A stretch of DNA of 64,000 nt from Rickettsiales bacterium (GCA_028281385.1 JANQJY010000049.1:1-64000), one strand, 5' to 3'; counted from the first letter of the stretch, positions 20,132 through 31,227 are shown. Numbers and translations are program-made. Notes: generated from the letters alone by a model not told the origin.

Positions 20132-20827
20132 TCAGCCGATGGCATCCGGCTGCAACACATACCCGGCATTGCGAATAGTTTTAATGTTACGCGGCCTGCC
20201 CGGTACCTCTTCTATTTTCTTGCGCAAGCGGTTGATCTGCACATCAACACTACGTTCATTCGTCTTGCCCGCCGTAGATGTCATGCTCGCCAGTTTCTCA
20301 CGCGAAATCGGCTCACCCGATTGCTCTGCCAGAATTTTGAGCAGTTGCGCTTCGCCCGAGGTCAGATATATTTGTTCCCCAGCCTGTGTCAGCTCATTAT
20401 TGGAAAGATCGAAAACGAACTCCCCGAATATAATGCGCAGTTTTGGCACCGGCCTGTTTTCCGAGCGTTTCAGAATATTCTGTATACGCAATATCAGTTC
20501 ACGCGGCTCAAATGGTTTGACCAGATAATCCTGCGCACCGGCTTCCAGTCCGGCAATGCGGTCTTCCGCTTCGCCCATCGCGGTTAACAGCAAAATCGGC
20601 GGTTTCGGATTAGGTAAGGATGCCGCCAGCTCGAGCCCGCTTTCTCCCGGCATCATAATATCTAACACAATCAGATCAAACGTTACCATAGACAGCTTTT
20701 TGCGGGCATCCGCCGCGTTTTCCGCCATAGCGACAAAAAAACCCTGCTCCGACAGATACTGATTCAACAGTTCCCTCAGACGAACATCATCATCGACAAC
20801 AAGTATGTGTGATTGTTCCTGTTCCAT
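20132..20827 (-). CDS. Response regulator, OmpR family
   Basis: VVDDDVRLRELL, DLIVLDIMMPGESG, C-terminal winged helix. Confidence 0.95.
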   Translation of the reverse strand: MEQEQSHILVVDDDVRLRELLNQYLSEQGFFVAMAENAADARKKLSMVTFDLIVLDIMMPGESGLELAASLPNPKPPILLLTAMGEAEDRIAGLEAGAQDYLVKPFEPRELILRIQNILKRSENRPVPKLRIIFGEFVFDLSNNELTQAGEQIYLTSGEAQLLKILAEQSGEPISREKLASMTSTAGKTNERSVDVQINRLRKKIEEVPGRPRNIKTIRNAGYVLQPDAIG

Positions 20828-20833
20828 ATATCA

Positions 20834-21373
20834 CTATATCAGCGCCGTTTTTTTCAATAAAATATAAAACGCCCCATCGCCTCCATCTTTAGGCGCAGCC
20901 TGATCAAAAGCAAGAATAAAAGGGCGCAGAACTGGTTCATTCAGCCAGTGAGAAAATTGCTGCCTGAGGGCGCCCTGATTATTCTTTCCCTTGCCGGTAA
21001 TCACATGCAGCACGCGCTTTTCTCTCTGCAGGGCATCATGCATAAATTCCATCAGCGCTTCAAACGCTTCTTCCTGGGTCATACCGTGAAGGTCTATTAC
21101 TGCATCAATAGCGAGTTTTCCTTTTTTCAATCGTTCGGCCTGACGCTTTTCAACCCCGGCAAATTTCCCCTTCTCCAGCGGCGGCAGTGGTGATGGCGAG
21201 CGTTTCGGCTCCCTGTCAGGCAAGCAGGTTTCTTCTATCTTCTGCAACTGGTCGTCAGCATAGATATCTACATCGAACAGGATGTCTTCTTTCGAGATAT
21301 TATACACCGTATCGCGGCGGGTAATGAACTGCCACAGCGTCTTTTCACTTTTTGTTATGTTACGTTTGGTCAT
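20834..21373 (-). CDS. Smr/MutS2-type domain protein
   Basis: IDLHGMTQEEAFEAL, HVITGKGKNNQGALRQ. Confidence 0.9.
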   Translation of the reverse strand: MTKRNITKSEKTLWQFITRRDTVYNISKEDILFDVDIYADDQLQKIEETCLPDREPKRSPSPLPPLEKGKFAGVEKRQAERLKKGKLAIDAVIDLHGMTQEEAFEALMEFMHDALQREKRVLHVITGKGKNNQGALRQQFSHWLNEPVLRPFILAFDQAAPKDGGDGAFYILLKKTALI

Positions 21374-22428
21374 TTTTCCTCCGGCAGTAACACATACCAG
21401 CTCCCTTTTGCATCCTGCCCGCCAGCAAGATAGGCGGCTCTCTCTCCTGCACCGAAAAAGATATCACCGCGCAGGGTTCCCCTGATAGCACCCCCTGTAT
21501 CCAACGCAAAAAAGAGCCGGGAAAGCGCTACATCATCTACCGTTCTGGTATCAAGATATACTGGCAGCCCATAAGGCAATAATCTATTATCTACCGCCAC
21601 TGACCGATCTGGAAATAACGGAAATCCAGCAGCACCTTTTGGCATGGAATCCGCTTGTTCCAGCGTAAAAAAGACATAGGAATCATTCTGCCACATAATA
21701 TCCTTTGCCTGCTCAGGATTGGCATATAACCATTTTTTGATACTCTGCATCGTCACATTTTCCGGATCAATCCATTCCTTTTCCTTCAATATCCTTCCAA
21801 TAGACGTGTAAGGCTGTCCGTTTTTTCCGGCATATTGCAATTGCCTGACCGATCCGTCCACAAGGCGTACTCGCCCAGACCCCTGAATATGTAAAAAGAA
21901 TAAGGCAACCGGATCATCCACCCATAACAAAATATCCGCCTTGTCTTTGATAGCTCCGGTCTCTATCCGTGCACGGGCCATATAAGGCTCGTCTTCTTTC
22001 ATATCTTTGGGAAGACCGTAAACGGGAATATTATAGAGGGGCGTTTTGACAAGCGAACCACGGATTTCCGGAATAAAATACCCCGTCAACAATCCCTTTT
22101 CTTTATAGCTGCTGGTAAGTTCGTAAGGAGTAAAATGTGCCTCTATCCACTGTCTTGCATCTACAGAAGTGGAGAGCTCTTTTGCTTCCTGACAACGTGA
22201 TGTCCATACAATTTCCGAAATGGGTATACCTGCAATATCCGTTGTTTTCAGCAGATGACAGCTTTGCGAAAATAATTGGATGATTTCTTCATGCTGTTCC
22301 TCTTGCCAGCGCGGCAACTGATCATAAGAAATCTGATTAAGCACCAGTTTATCGGGAAATAATACCGTACAGCTACATAGAAAAAACAGACCGGGCAGGT
22401 ATAGACATCGTATTACCCGCCGCATCAT
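21370..22428 (-). CDS. mltA: Membrane-bound lytic murein transglycosylase A
   Basis: LLTGYFIPEIRGS, FFLHIQGSGRVRL, SYVFF, ALDTGGAIRGTLRGDIFFG. Confidence 0.93.
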   Translation of the reverse strand: MMRRVIRCLYLPGLFFLCSCTVLFPDKLVLNQISYDQLPRWQEEQHEEIIQLFSQSCHLLKTTDIAGIPISEIVWTSRCQEAKELSTSVDARQWIEAHFTPYELTSSYKEKGLLTGYFIPEIRGSLVKTPLYNIPVYGLPKDMKEDEPYMARARIETGAIKDKADILLWVDDPVALFFLHIQGSGRVRLVDGSVRQLQYAGKNGQPYTSIGRILKEKEWIDPENVTMQSIKKWLYANPEQAKDIMWQNDSYVFFTLEQADSMPKGAAGFPLFPDRSVAVDNRLLPYGLPVYLDTRTVDDVALSRLFFALDTGGAIRGTLRGDIFFGAGERAAYLAGGQDAKGSWYVLLPEEK

Positions 22429-22430
22429 CT

Positions 22431-23105
22431 TTATGTTTCAACGATAGTCCAGTTGGGGTTGCGGGACTTCATGTCACGTTCAAACACCCAGTCATCTTCG
22501 ATGGTTTGCGTAGCAGACGCCTGGTCTGGCAGCGTATTGCCATCCTTATCTTTTTTCACCTGCATTTGCTCACTGACAAATTTAACTGTGACTCTTGCGG
22601 TAGAACGCTTTAACTCCGCATCGCTGATTTCGGCTGACTCAACCGCCACCAGGACATTTTCAACATATTCATCCGCCTCTTCGCGTTCTTCGATCACCTG
22701 CCTGAAGGACTCAAACACCTCTTTCGACAGAAGCATTTTCAGTGTATCTCTGTCACGCTTGTTAAAGGCTTCGATGACCATGTCAAATGCCGCTTTTGCG
22801 CCTTCGAGAAATTCCTGGAAGCTGAATTGCGGATCAATCGCCTTCATTTTTCCCAACGTCTCTGCCAACCTGTCATTGTCAGAAAAGCTTGCCAGTTCGA
22901 TATCATCATCCTTTTTCTGCACCGGCGTTTTACGATCCGGCAATTGAATGACGCGCTCATTATCCGCCGCACTGCCGGTCATGTTTCTTTTTTGCGAAAA
23001 GTCATGTCCGGTTTTCTGACCCAGAATATTCCGGTAGCGCAGTAAAATAAAAATCGCGATCGCAGCAATGACGATCAAATCTCCAAAGGGTATGTTTTCC
23101 GGCAT
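22431..23105 (-). CDS. Tim44/TimA family protein
   Basis: FQEFLEGAKAAFDMVIEAFNKRDRDTLKMLLSKEVFESF Tim44-like domain, N-terminal TM. Confidence 0.88.
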   Translation of the reverse strand: MPENIPFGDLIVIAAIAIFILLRYRNILGQKTGHDFSQKRNMTGSAADNERVIQLPDRKTPVQKKDDDIELASFSDNDRLAETLGKMKAIDPQFSFQEFLEGAKAAFDMVIEAFNKRDRDTLKMLLSKEVFESFRQVIEEREEADEYVENVLVAVESAEISDAELKRSTARVTVKFVSEQMQVKKDKDGNTLPDQASATQTIEDDWVFERDMKSRNPNWTIVET

Positions 23106-23245
23106 TTTCCGTCCTTATCACTTCTAACGTCTAACAGTAACCTAACTATATCCGATTGTTAACAGCTTTTCTGTTTTTTCTTGGGATTCCGCCACTGCTT
23201 CTGTTAAATGAGCACGTAAATCAACCGAACAGGCAGGAACATAGG

Positions 23246-23725
23246 ATGAATGATATAGAGAATCAAGCCCAGGCGAAAAAAATGCTTTCTCTGAAAGGCC
23301 AGTATATCAAGGACTTGTCGTTTGAAAATCCCCGCGCACCTCAAAGTCTGATTGAACTGACGCAACCTCCGGGGATTGACATTAATGTTGATTTGAATGC
23401 CCAGCGGCTGCAAGAAGCCATGTTTGAGCTGACGATTTCCGTATCCGCCCGTGCTGTATATGAGAAATCAACGATCTTTCTGACCGATATTTCCTATGGT
23501 GGAATTTTTGAAGTCAGCGGCTATGCCGAAGACATGTTGGAAAGAGCGGTTTTAGTTGATTGTGCCTATTTGCTCTTCCCCTTTGCCCGCCGTGTCGTTG
23601 CAGATATTACACGTGATGGCGGATTTCCGCCACTGCAGCTTGAGCCGATCGATTTTGCCGCGCTCTATGAGCAAAATAAGGGCAATGTCGTCCGTGGCGC
23701 ACCGGAAGAGAAAAAAGTAAATTAA
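23246..23725 (+). CDS. secB: Protein-export chaperone SecB
   Basis: QYIKDLSFENPRAPQSL, LLFPFARRVVADITRDGGFPPLQLEPIDFAALY. Confidence 0.96.
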   Translation: MNDIENQAQAKKMLSLKGQYIKDLSFENPRAPQSLIELTQPPGIDINVDLNAQRLQEAMFELTISVSARAVYEKSTIFLTDISYGGIFEVSGYAEDMLERAVLVDCAYLLFPFARRVVADITRDGGFPPLQLEPIDFAALYEQNKGNVVRGAPEEKKVN

Positions 23726-24411
23726 GCTGTTTTTTCCCACAGCGGTTCGGTTAATTCCGACAACATCTGTGTATGTAGTTTGATCTCGTCTTCGGTGGGA
23801 GGAAAGCTGCGTGCTGGAATCGTCTGTTCCTGGTGGGAAGGAAGCTCTGCCGTTATTTTTTTCTCGGTTTTTTGTTCCAGCCCCAGCCCGGTTTGACGAC
23901 CACCACGTAACTCCAGATAAACGTCTGCCAGCAGTTCCGCATCCAGCAAAGCGCCATGTTTTACCCGCGCTGACGCATCTACATTAAATTGTCGGCATAG
24001 AGCATCGAGATTGGCCGGTTGACCGGGGAACTTTCGACGTGCCATCTGCACCGTATCCAGCGCACGCTTCATCGGAATCACCGGATATCCCAGCCGCCCT
24101 AATTCCGCGTTAATGAATTTCATATCGAACTGCGCATTATGAATGACCAGTGTCGAATCCTGCAGAAATTCTAAAAAAGCATCGGCAACAGACCGGAATA
24201 ATGGTTTGTCTTTTAAAAACTCCATCGATAGCCCATGGATTTTTTCCGCCTCCTGCGGCATGTCACGTTCAGGATTGAGATAAACATGAAAATGATTCTG
24301 CGTAGCAATATGATTAATCATCTCCACACAACCAATTTCAACGATACGGTGTCCCGAATCCGGATCGAGTCCGGTGGTTTCCGTATCCAGCGATATTTCG
24401 CGTAGCGCCAT
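23722..24411 (-). CDS. dnaQ: DNA polymerase III subunit epsilon
   Basis: LDTETTGLDPDSGHRIVEIGCVEM, HNAQFDMKFIN, KHGALLDAELLADVYLEL. Confidence 0.95.
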   Translation of the reverse strand: MALREISLDTETTGLDPDSGHRIVEIGCVEMINHIATQNHFHVYLNPERDMPQEAEKIHGLSMEFLKDKPLFRSVADAFLEFLQDSTLVIHNAQFDMKFINAELGRLGYPVIPMKRALDTVQMARRKFPGQPANLDALCRQFNVDASARVKHGALLDAELLADVYLELRGGRQTGLGLEQKTEKKITAELPSHQEQTIPARSFPPTEDEIKLHTQMLSELTEPLWEKTA

Positions 24412-24418
24412 GAAATGA

Positions 24419-25000
24419 CTATAGCGATAAGAGAAGGGTTTTCACAAGCTGCATACTATGGTTTTTCCCCAGACTTGTCGGAATAACCTTATCCGCACGG
24501 CTGTTTCGTTCCTGTGCCGTCATCTGAGAGGAACAAATCCGTCTGAACTTTTCCTCATTCATATGCTCCCGTTTTTTGGCACGTTGCCATTGCATCCATT
24601 CCGGGCAGAAAACCGCAACCGTCACATCACATAGCCTGTCTGCTCCCGTTTCAAAAAGCAGCGGAATATCCATAACCACTACCCGTCGTCTTTGCATTTG
24701 TTCCTTTCGAAGAAATAGCGTTTCCTCCTCGCGTACTTTGGGGTGAAGAATGAATTCCAACTGCTGTAATTTTTTCGGATCCTCAAAAACAATTTTTCCC
24801 AATATTTTCCGATTGATACAATCACCACCTTTTGCTTGGGGAAATAGTTCGGCAACGTCTTTTACAGCACCACCTTTCGAGCCAAGCAGTTGATGCACAC
24901 AGCAATCCGCATCAAATACCGCCGCGCCATGAAACGCAAATTGCTTTGCTACGGTGGTTTTCCCCATCGCCAGACCACCGGTCAGACCAATCACAATCAT
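24419..25000 (-). CDS. coaE: Dephospho-CoA kinase
   Basis: IGLTGGLAMGKTTVAKQF, DIPLLFETGAD. Confidence 0.94.
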   Translation of the reverse strand: MIVIGLTGGLAMGKTTVAKQFAFHGAAVFDADCCVHQLLGSKGGAVKDVAELFPQAKGGDCINRKILGKIVFEDPKKLQQLEFILHPKVREEETLFLRKEQMQRRRVVVMDIPLLFETGADRLCDVTVAVFCPEWMQWQRAKKREHMNEEKFRRICSSQMTAQERNSRADKVIPTSLGKNHSMQLVKTLLLSL

Positions 25001-25839
25001 GCTGCCGCCTTTTCCATTATTTGCTTTACCAGCGTGTCATCGACTTGCGGCCTGATACCAAACCAGGCCTCAAATGCCGGTACGGCCTGATGTAGCAACA
25101 TGCCGATACCTGTGACGATCGGATTGCCGCACGCCTGTGCGTCTTTCAATAAATCTGTCATCAACGGCACATAGACGATATCACTCACCAGAGCATTCGC
25201 AGGCAAATATTCAAGCGACAGTTCCAATGGTGATTTTCCTGTCATCCCCAGTGATGTGGTATTAACAAGCAAGGTAGTACTTTCCAATAGCTCATGTCTG
25301 TTTTGCCAATTGCCAATTTCAATATTTTCTCCCATATCTTGTGCCAAGGCAGTGGCTTTTTCCACTGTGCGGTTGGTAAGAACAATCTGTTTCACCCCTT
25401 CTTTTTTTAACGCATAAACAATTGCCCTAGCAGCGCCACCGGCTCCCAGCACCACAGCTTTTTCCATATAAGGAGAAATATCTTTTACCGATGATTTCAG
25501 ATTCTGCATGAACCCTTGTGCATCGGTATTATCACCGAATAATGTTTTATCTTCTCTTACACTGACGGTATTTATCGCACCGATTTTCCGGGCGCTTTCA
25601 CTCAGTTCATCCATTAGTGGCAATACCGATTCTTTATGTGGAATGGTAACATTCACACCAGAAAATCTACTTGTCGCAAGAGATGTGATATAATCTTTCA
25701 ATTTTTCCGGCGGCACATCTTCTGCCATATATTCACCAGCAATGTTGTATGTATCAAGCCAGTAACGGTGAATCACAGGAGAAAGCGAATGAGCGACCGG
25801 ATGGCCGATCACTGCTGCTCTTTTTCTCTCATTAACCAT
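24997..25839 (-). CDS. aroE: Shikimate dehydrogenase
   Basis: IGHPVAHSLSPVIHRYWL, GVNVTIPHKESV, GAGGAARAIVYAL. Confidence 0.94.
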   Translation of the reverse strand: MVNERKRAAVIGHPVAHSLSPVIHRYWLDTYNIAGEYMAEDVPPEKLKDYITSLATSRFSGVNVTIPHKESVLPLMDELSESARKIGAINTVSVREDKTLFGDNTDAQGFMQNLKSSVKDISPYMEKAVVLGAGGAARAIVYALKKEGVKQIVLTNRTVEKATALAQDMGENIEIGNWQNRHELLESTTLLVNTTSLGMTGKSPLELSLEYLPANALVSDIVYVPLMTDLLKDAQACGNPIVTGIGMLLHQAVPAFEAWFGIRPQVDDTLVKQIMEKAAA

Positions 25840-26663
25840 TATGTCTGTTCTCTTTTTTCCAGCTGTCTCTGACGATGCTGAATAATCATCGCAGCAGTTT
25901 CTTCCACTGACCGGCGCGTTACATCAATCATTGGCCAGCCATATTGCCGGTAGAGTTTTTTTGATGCATCGATTTCCGCCTCCACGGCATCCATATCAAT
26001 ATAATTGGTTTCCTCCTCCTGACGAAGGGCCAATAACCGCGAACGGCGAATTTCCAGCAGGCGATCCAGACTGATGGTCAATCCGATAATCAATGGCTGT
26101 TTCAAATTAAGAAGACTTTCCGGCAAGGGACAGTTCGCAACAAATGGCACATTGGCTGCCTTATAGCCCCGGTTTGCCAGATAGACACACGTAGGCGATT
26201 TGGACGTGCGCGATACGCCGACCAGCACGATATCTGCTTCTTCCAGCTCCCAATGTGCCTGCCCGTCATCATGTGTCAGAGTAAAGTCAATCGCTTCAAC
26301 ACGATGAAAATAATCTTCCGACAAATCATGCTGACTACCCGGACGATTATGTGCTTCTTCATTCAGAAAAGATGACAGTTCCCTGATGACTGGTCCCAAC
26401 ACCGGTATACAGGGAAGATTACGCTTCTGACATTCTCTACGCAGCGTTTCACGTATGGACTTATCGACCAGTGTATACATCACTACACCCGGAAACTCAT
26501 CGAGCGCAGCAATCATTTTTTCCAATTGCCCTTTGGTCCGCACCAGCGACCAGACATGTTCATGCACATTTATTTCCTCGAACTGAGCTAATGCAGCACG
26601 TGAGACACTGCTTACCGTTTCTCCCGTCGAGTCGGACACCAGATGCAGATGAAGCTGTTTCAC
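25839..26663 (-). CDS. ppsR: Pyruvate, phosphate dikinase regulatory protein (DUF299 family)
   Basis: LVSDSTGETVSSVSRAALAQF, LVGVSRTSKSPTCVYLANRG. Confidence 0.92.
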   Translation of the reverse strand: MKQLHLHLVSDSTGETVSSVSRAALAQFEEINVHEHVWSLVRTKGQLEKMIAALDEFPGVVMYTLVDKSIRETLRRECQKRNLPCIPVLGPVIRELSSFLNEEAHNRPGSQHDLSEDYFHRVEAIDFTLTHDDGQAHWELEEADIVLVGVSRTSKSPTCVYLANRGYKAANVPFVANCPLPESLLNLKQPLIIGLTISLDRLLEIRRSRLLALRQEEETNYIDMDAVEAEIDASKKLYRQYGWPMIDVTRRSVEETAAMIIQHRQRQLEKREQT

Positions 26664-27044
26664 TCAAAAACCCTCTCTGTGTATAGCTTGCTTATAACAC
26701 AGGATAAACAGAGGGTGTAAACAGGAATCCGTTTTTTCCTCCCCTTTCATCATCTCTTCGTCCTTTAACTTATCCACCTGTGTGAAAACGGATAATCTGT
26801 TCAGATAACAGAGAGGATATTTTCCAATCTGGAAAACTGTCTGCCTATTTATCCCTAAACGCTTTTCATCATTAACCAATAGGTTGAAAAAGCTATGCTG
26901 CCTATGTGAATGATATGTTACACAATCTGAAGATATGTGAACAGATAGAGGTATGATTTTTAATCCTCGTTACACCTAGCACCAAAATCAAATACAACCC
27001 TTTTATATTTTTTATTTATTTATTTTGATGTATGACTTCCTGCC
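26664..27044. other. oriC: Putative chromosomal origin of replication (oriC)
   Basis: Intergenic between ppsR and hemE; TTATCCACC (26770-26778,+), TTATCCCTA (26849-26857,+), TTATCCTGT (26699-26707,-), TTATCCG (26789-26795,-); AT-rich TTTTATATTTTTTATTTATTTATTTT at 27001. Confidence 0.65.
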
Positions 27045-28085
27045 ATGTCGGATACAGTTTTTCTCAAAACTCTCAATAAAGAGCTGACCAGCCATATTCC
27101 TTTCTGGTTCATGCGTCAGGCAGGTCGTTACTTGCCGGAATATCAGAAAATCCGTCAGCGATTTCCGTCATTTCTGGAGTTCTGTTATTCACCGAAAGAG
27201 GCCTGTAAGGTAACCTTACAACCGATCCGCAGATTTGATATGGATGCTGCCATTCTGTTTTCCGACATACTGGTTATTCCTGATGCATTGGGACAAAAAG
27301 TTTCTTTTGTCAAAGGAGAGGGGCCACAGCTCGATGCATTGAAACATCCGAAACAGATTGAGATATTAGATGTCGATAAAGTTGAAGCACATCTTGAACC
27401 TGTCTTTGAAACGGTAAGTTTGATTCGATCTTCTCTAGATAATAAAAAAAGCCTGATTGGATTTGCCGGTGCTCCCTGGACGGTGGCATGCTATATGCTG
27501 GAAGGAAAGGGCAGCAAGGAATTTGCCGAAGCCAGAGCATTCGCTTACCTGTATCCGGATGCGTTTCAGCAGTTATTGGACAGGTTGGTGGAGGCAACAA
27601 GCCGATACCTTGTCAAACAGGTTGATGCCGGAGCTGATGCGCTGCAATTATTTGACAGCTGGGCCGGATTGGTGCCGGAACATTTATTTTCACAAGCCGT
27701 AATACAACCGACCAAAGCAATTGTGCAGCATGTTAAGTCCGTTCATCCGAAAGTGTCTGTGATTGGTTTTGCCAAGGGTGCAGGAATTCGACTGACGGAA
27801 TATGCAAAAAAGACGGGGGTGGATGCCGTTGCTATTGATGCCCAAACGCCGCGTGATTGGGCAATAGAAAATCTGGGAGGAGTCTACTGTCTGCAGGGAA
27901 ATATCGATAATGTACTGCTTGGCTGTGATAAGCAGAAAGTGATAGAAGATACACAAGCGCTTCTTGAAAAGTGGAAAGACATTCCTTTTATTGCCAATCT
28001 CGGACATGGTATCCTGCCGCATACGCCGATAGAGAATGTCGAGGCGGTGAGTGATGTGATTAGAAACTACAGAAGAGCAGTATGA
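27045..28085 (+). CDS. hemE: Uroporphyrinogen decarboxylase
   Basis: PFWFMRQAGRYLPEYQKIR, GFAGAPWTVACYMLEGKGSK. Confidence 0.97.
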   Translation: MSDTVFLKTLNKELTSHIPFWFMRQAGRYLPEYQKIRQRFPSFLEFCYSPKEACKVTLQPIRRFDMDAAILFSDILVIPDALGQKVSFVKGEGPQLDALKHPKQIEILDVDKVEAHLEPVFETVSLIRSSLDNKKSLIGFAGAPWTVACYMLEGKGSKEFAEARAFAYLYPDAFQQLLDRLVEATSRYLVKQVDAGADALQLFDSWAGLVPEHLFSQAVIQPTKAIVQHVKSVHPKVSVIGFAKGAGIRLTEYAKKTGVDAVAIDAQTPRDWAIENLGGVYCLQGNIDNVLLGCDKQKVIEDTQALLEKWKDIPFIANLGHGILPHTPIENVEAVSDVIRNYRRAV

Positions 28086-29164
28086 GTGTAATTTCCAGTA
28101 ATAGTAAAACGGCTATTGTGTTGTTTAATCTTGGCGGGCCGGACAGTCCGGAGGCGGTAAAGCCGTTTCTGTTTAACCTGTTTAACGATAAGGCGATTAT
28201 TGGTGCGCTAAATCCGATTCGTTATATGCTGGCCAGATGGATTTCAGCCAAGCGTGCACCGATTGCGCAGGAAATCTATGCCCATATGGGTGGAAAATCA
28301 CCAATTCTGCAAAATACGCAGGCGCAGGCAGATGCATTGCGGGAGCGACTGTCAGAATGTGGGGAATGTCGTGTATTTATCTGTATGCGTTACTGGCATC
28401 CGATGAGTGATGAAGTGGTGAAGCAGGTAAAGGAGTATGCTCCGGATCACATTATTCTGTTACCGCTTTACCCGCAATTTTCAACCACGACTACAGGATC
28501 ATCACTTACGGATTGGTGCCGTGCGGCAAAACAGACAGAACTTGATATACCGACCACGACAATTTGTTGTTATCCCGTTGAAGAGGGATTCATTACGGCA
28601 GAAGCAGACTTGATTACTGAGGCCTATGAAAAAGCAAAACAGTCAGGGCCGGTCCGCCTTTTATTCTCTGCGCATGGTTTGCCGGAAAAGATTGTGAAAA
28701 AGGGTGATCCTTATCAGAAGGAAGTTGAAGCGACAACGCAGGCAATTGTTCAAAAACTGGCAATAGAAAATCTGGATTATGTCAATTGTTATCAAAGCCG
28801 GGTGGGACCGCTGAAATGGATCGGACCGTCTACCGAGGATGAAATTGCCCGTGCCGGTAAGGATGGTGTGAATATCGTATTGATACCGGTTGCCTTTGTT
28901 TCAGAACATTCTGAGACATTGGTAGAGCTGGATATTGAATATAAAGAACTAGCAGAAGAGTGTGGGGTAAAAAATTATGTCCGGGTTCCGACGGTATCGA
29001 TACATCCGGCATTTATTCAGGGACTGACTGGCCTTTGTTTGTCCATTACGGAGAAAGGATTCTACTGTCCATGGGAAGATGGCGATCAATGTGTCAAAGA
29101 TGAAACCTTGATCACCCCGAAAACACAACCTACTTCTCCTGAAAAGAAAAAGGTGGCGGCATGA
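28082..29164 (+). CDS. hemH: Ferrochelatase
   Basis: LFNLGGPDSPEAVKPFLFNLFND, FSAHGLPEKIV, YQSRVGPLKWIGPSTE. Confidence 0.96.
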   Translation: MSVISSNSKTAIVLFNLGGPDSPEAVKPFLFNLFNDKAIIGALNPIRYMLARWISAKRAPIAQEIYAHMGGKSPILQNTQAQADALRERLSECGECRVFICMRYWHPMSDEVVKQVKEYAPDHIILLPLYPQFSTTTTGSSLTDWCRAAKQTELDIPTTTICCYPVEEGFITAEADLITEAYEKAKQSGPVRLLFSAHGLPEKIVKKGDPYQKEVEATTQAIVQKLAIENLDYVNCYQSRVGPLKWIGPSTEDEIARAGKDGVNIVLIPVAFVSEHSETLVELDIEYKELAEECGVKNYVRVPTVSIHPAFIQGLTGLCLSITEKGFYCPWEDGDQCVKDETLITPKTQPTSPEKKKVAA

Positions 29165-29595
29165 GTTACGAAATCGTCAAGGCATTGCATATTGTTTCCT
29201 TTATTTCCTGGATGGCAGGCATGCTTTACCTGCCGCGACTGTTTGTCTATCACGCCGGTGTGGAGGCAACCTCTGAAATGTCTGAAACCTTCAAAGTGAT
29301 GGAGCATAAGCTACTTCGTTTGATTATGACGCCGGCGATGATTGCCACCTGGATTTTCGGTATCTGGCTGATTGTAATCACGGGATATGGTGCACCCGGA
29401 ACGGGTGGATGGATTCATGTGAAGATCGTATTAGCGCTTATCCTGTCCGGCATGCACGGCATGATGGCGAAATACCGCAAAGATTTTGAACGGAATGAAA
29501 ATACAAAATCAGCGCGTTATTTCAAATGGTTCAATGAGATTCCGACGATAGTTATGGTCGCCATCGTGTTTCTTGCGGTTTTAAAGCCATTCTAA
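29161..29595 (+). CDS. hemJ: Protoporphyrinogen oxidase HemJ
   Basis: ALHIVSFISWMAGMLYLPRLFVYH, heme gene context. Confidence 0.92.
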   Translation: MSYEIVKALHIVSFISWMAGMLYLPRLFVYHAGVEATSEMSETFKVMEHKLLRLIMTPAMIATWIFGIWLIVITGYGAPGTGGWIHVKIVLALILSGMHGMMAKYRKDFERNENTKSARYFKWFNEIPTIVMVAIVFLAVLKPF

Positions 29596-29746
29596 ATCAT
29601 GATGTTACATAAAAAAACTTGTTGACCTTTTTGATAAATAAGCTAAAGTTTTAATCAGCCTTCGGTCAGAAAGACCGCGTCAATGGATAATTCCAACCAT
29701 TATTCAACACATTAATTTCACTCCAACAAATAAATAGGCAGTCCCC

Positions 29747-31003
29747 ATGCGACTTAGAGAATTAAAGCAGAAAAAGCCCGATGAATTACTGACCATTGCT
29801 GAAGAGCATGAAATTGAAAATGCCAGTTCCATGCTCAAGCAGGAGATGATCTTCGCTATTCTCAAGGCCATGGCCGAGAAGGATCAGGAGATTATCGGTG
29901 AAGGAGTCATCGATGTGCTGCAGGACGGGTTTGGCTTTCTGCGCTCACCAGAAGCGAATTATCTCGCCGGACCGGATGATATTTATGTCTCTCCCAGCCA
30001 GATCAAGAAGTTCGGTCTGCGTACCGGTGATACCATCGAAGGCGAAGTCCGTGCGCCGAAGGATGGTGAGCGTTATTTTGCTTTGGTCAAAGTCACCTCC
30101 ATCAACTTCGACGAGCCGGAAAAAGCCAAGCATAAGGTCGCCTTTGACAATCTCACCCCACTCTATCCGGAAGATAAGATCATCATGGAAAAGGATGATC
30201 CGACCGATAAGGATTTATCGGCACGGGTGATTGATCTGATTGCTCCGCAGGGAAACGGCCAGCGCACCCTGATCGTCGCGCCGCCACGCACCGGTAAGAC
30301 GGTGATGTTGCAGAATATCGCCCATTCGATTACTGCCAATCACCCCGAAGCGATATTGATCGTATTGCTGATTGACGAACGCCCGGAAGAAGTCACCGAT
30401 ATGGCGCGTTCAGTAAAAGGTGAAGTCGTCAGCTCGACTTTTGACGAGCCGGCACAGCGTCATGTGCAGCTGGCGGAAATGGTGATCGAAAAAGCCAAGC
30501 GCCTAGTCGAGCATAAAAAGGATGTGGTCATTCTGCTTGATTCGATTACGCGTCTGGCGCGCGCCTATAACACGGTGGTGCCGTCTTCGGGCAAGGTCTT
30601 GACCGGCGGAGTGGATGCCAATGCATTGCAGCGGCCGAAACGCTTTTTTGGTGCGGCGCGCAATATCGAGAACGGCGGATCGCTGACGATTATCGGCACC
30701 GCGCTGGTTGAGACCGGCAGCCGTATGGATGAAGTGATCTTTGAAGAATTCAAAGGTACCGGTAACTCTGAAATTATTCTTGATCGCAAACTCGCCGACA
30801 AGCGTGTGTGGCCGGCGATCGATATTACCCGTTCCGGCACGCGTAAGGAAGACATGCTCTATGATGAAGGGCAATATACCAAGGTCATGGTGCTGCGCCG
30901 CATCCTCAACCCGATGGGCACGATGGATGCGATGGAATTCCTGCTTGATAAGATGAAGGATACCAAGACCAACGACGAATTCTTCGAGCGGATGAATCGT
31001 TAA
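29747..31003 (+). CDS. rho: Transcription termination factor Rho
   Basis: [52 protein letters not shown]. Confidence 0.98.
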   Translation: MRLRELKQKKPDELLTIAEEHEIENASSMLKQEMIFAILKAMAEKDQEIIGEGVIDVLQDGFGFLRSPEANYLAGPDDIYVSPSQIKKFGLRTGDTIEGEVRAPKDGERYFALVKVTSINFDEPEKAKHKVAFDNLTPLYPEDKIIMEKDDPTDKDLSARVIDLIAPQGNGQRTLIVAPPRTGKTVMLQNIAHSITANHPEAILIVLLIDERPEEVTDMARSVKGEVVSSTFDEPAQRHVQLAEMVIEKAKRLVEHKKDVVILLDSITRLARAYNTVVPSSGKVLTGGVDANALQRPKRFFGAARNIENGGSLTIIGTALVETGSRMDEVIFEEFKGTGNSEIILDRKLADKRVWPAIDITRSGTRKEDMLYDEGQYTKVMVLRRILNPMGTMDAMEFLLDKMKDTKTNDEFFERMNR

Positions 31004-31227
31004 CGGTCTTTATTTCTTAGAGATAACAAGCCATTCTCGAATATCCCCAAAAAGCATCCATCCGCCGATAATGATAAATCTGGTAAGGTTAATGGCGCAA
31101 TAGATGGTCATAATGATAAAAAGAGCCTCCATCTGTTCTCTTATAAAAAGCAACCCACATAAGCAATATCTATTGCAGCAATAGTAATTGCGTAGTGAAT
31201 TTTCGTCAATTCCATAATTTTATGATT

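Noticed and set aside
26664-26879. 71-aa minus-strand ORF in the ppsR/hemE intergenic region
   Set aside because: Low-complexity reading of the putative oriC; no RBS or family signal.
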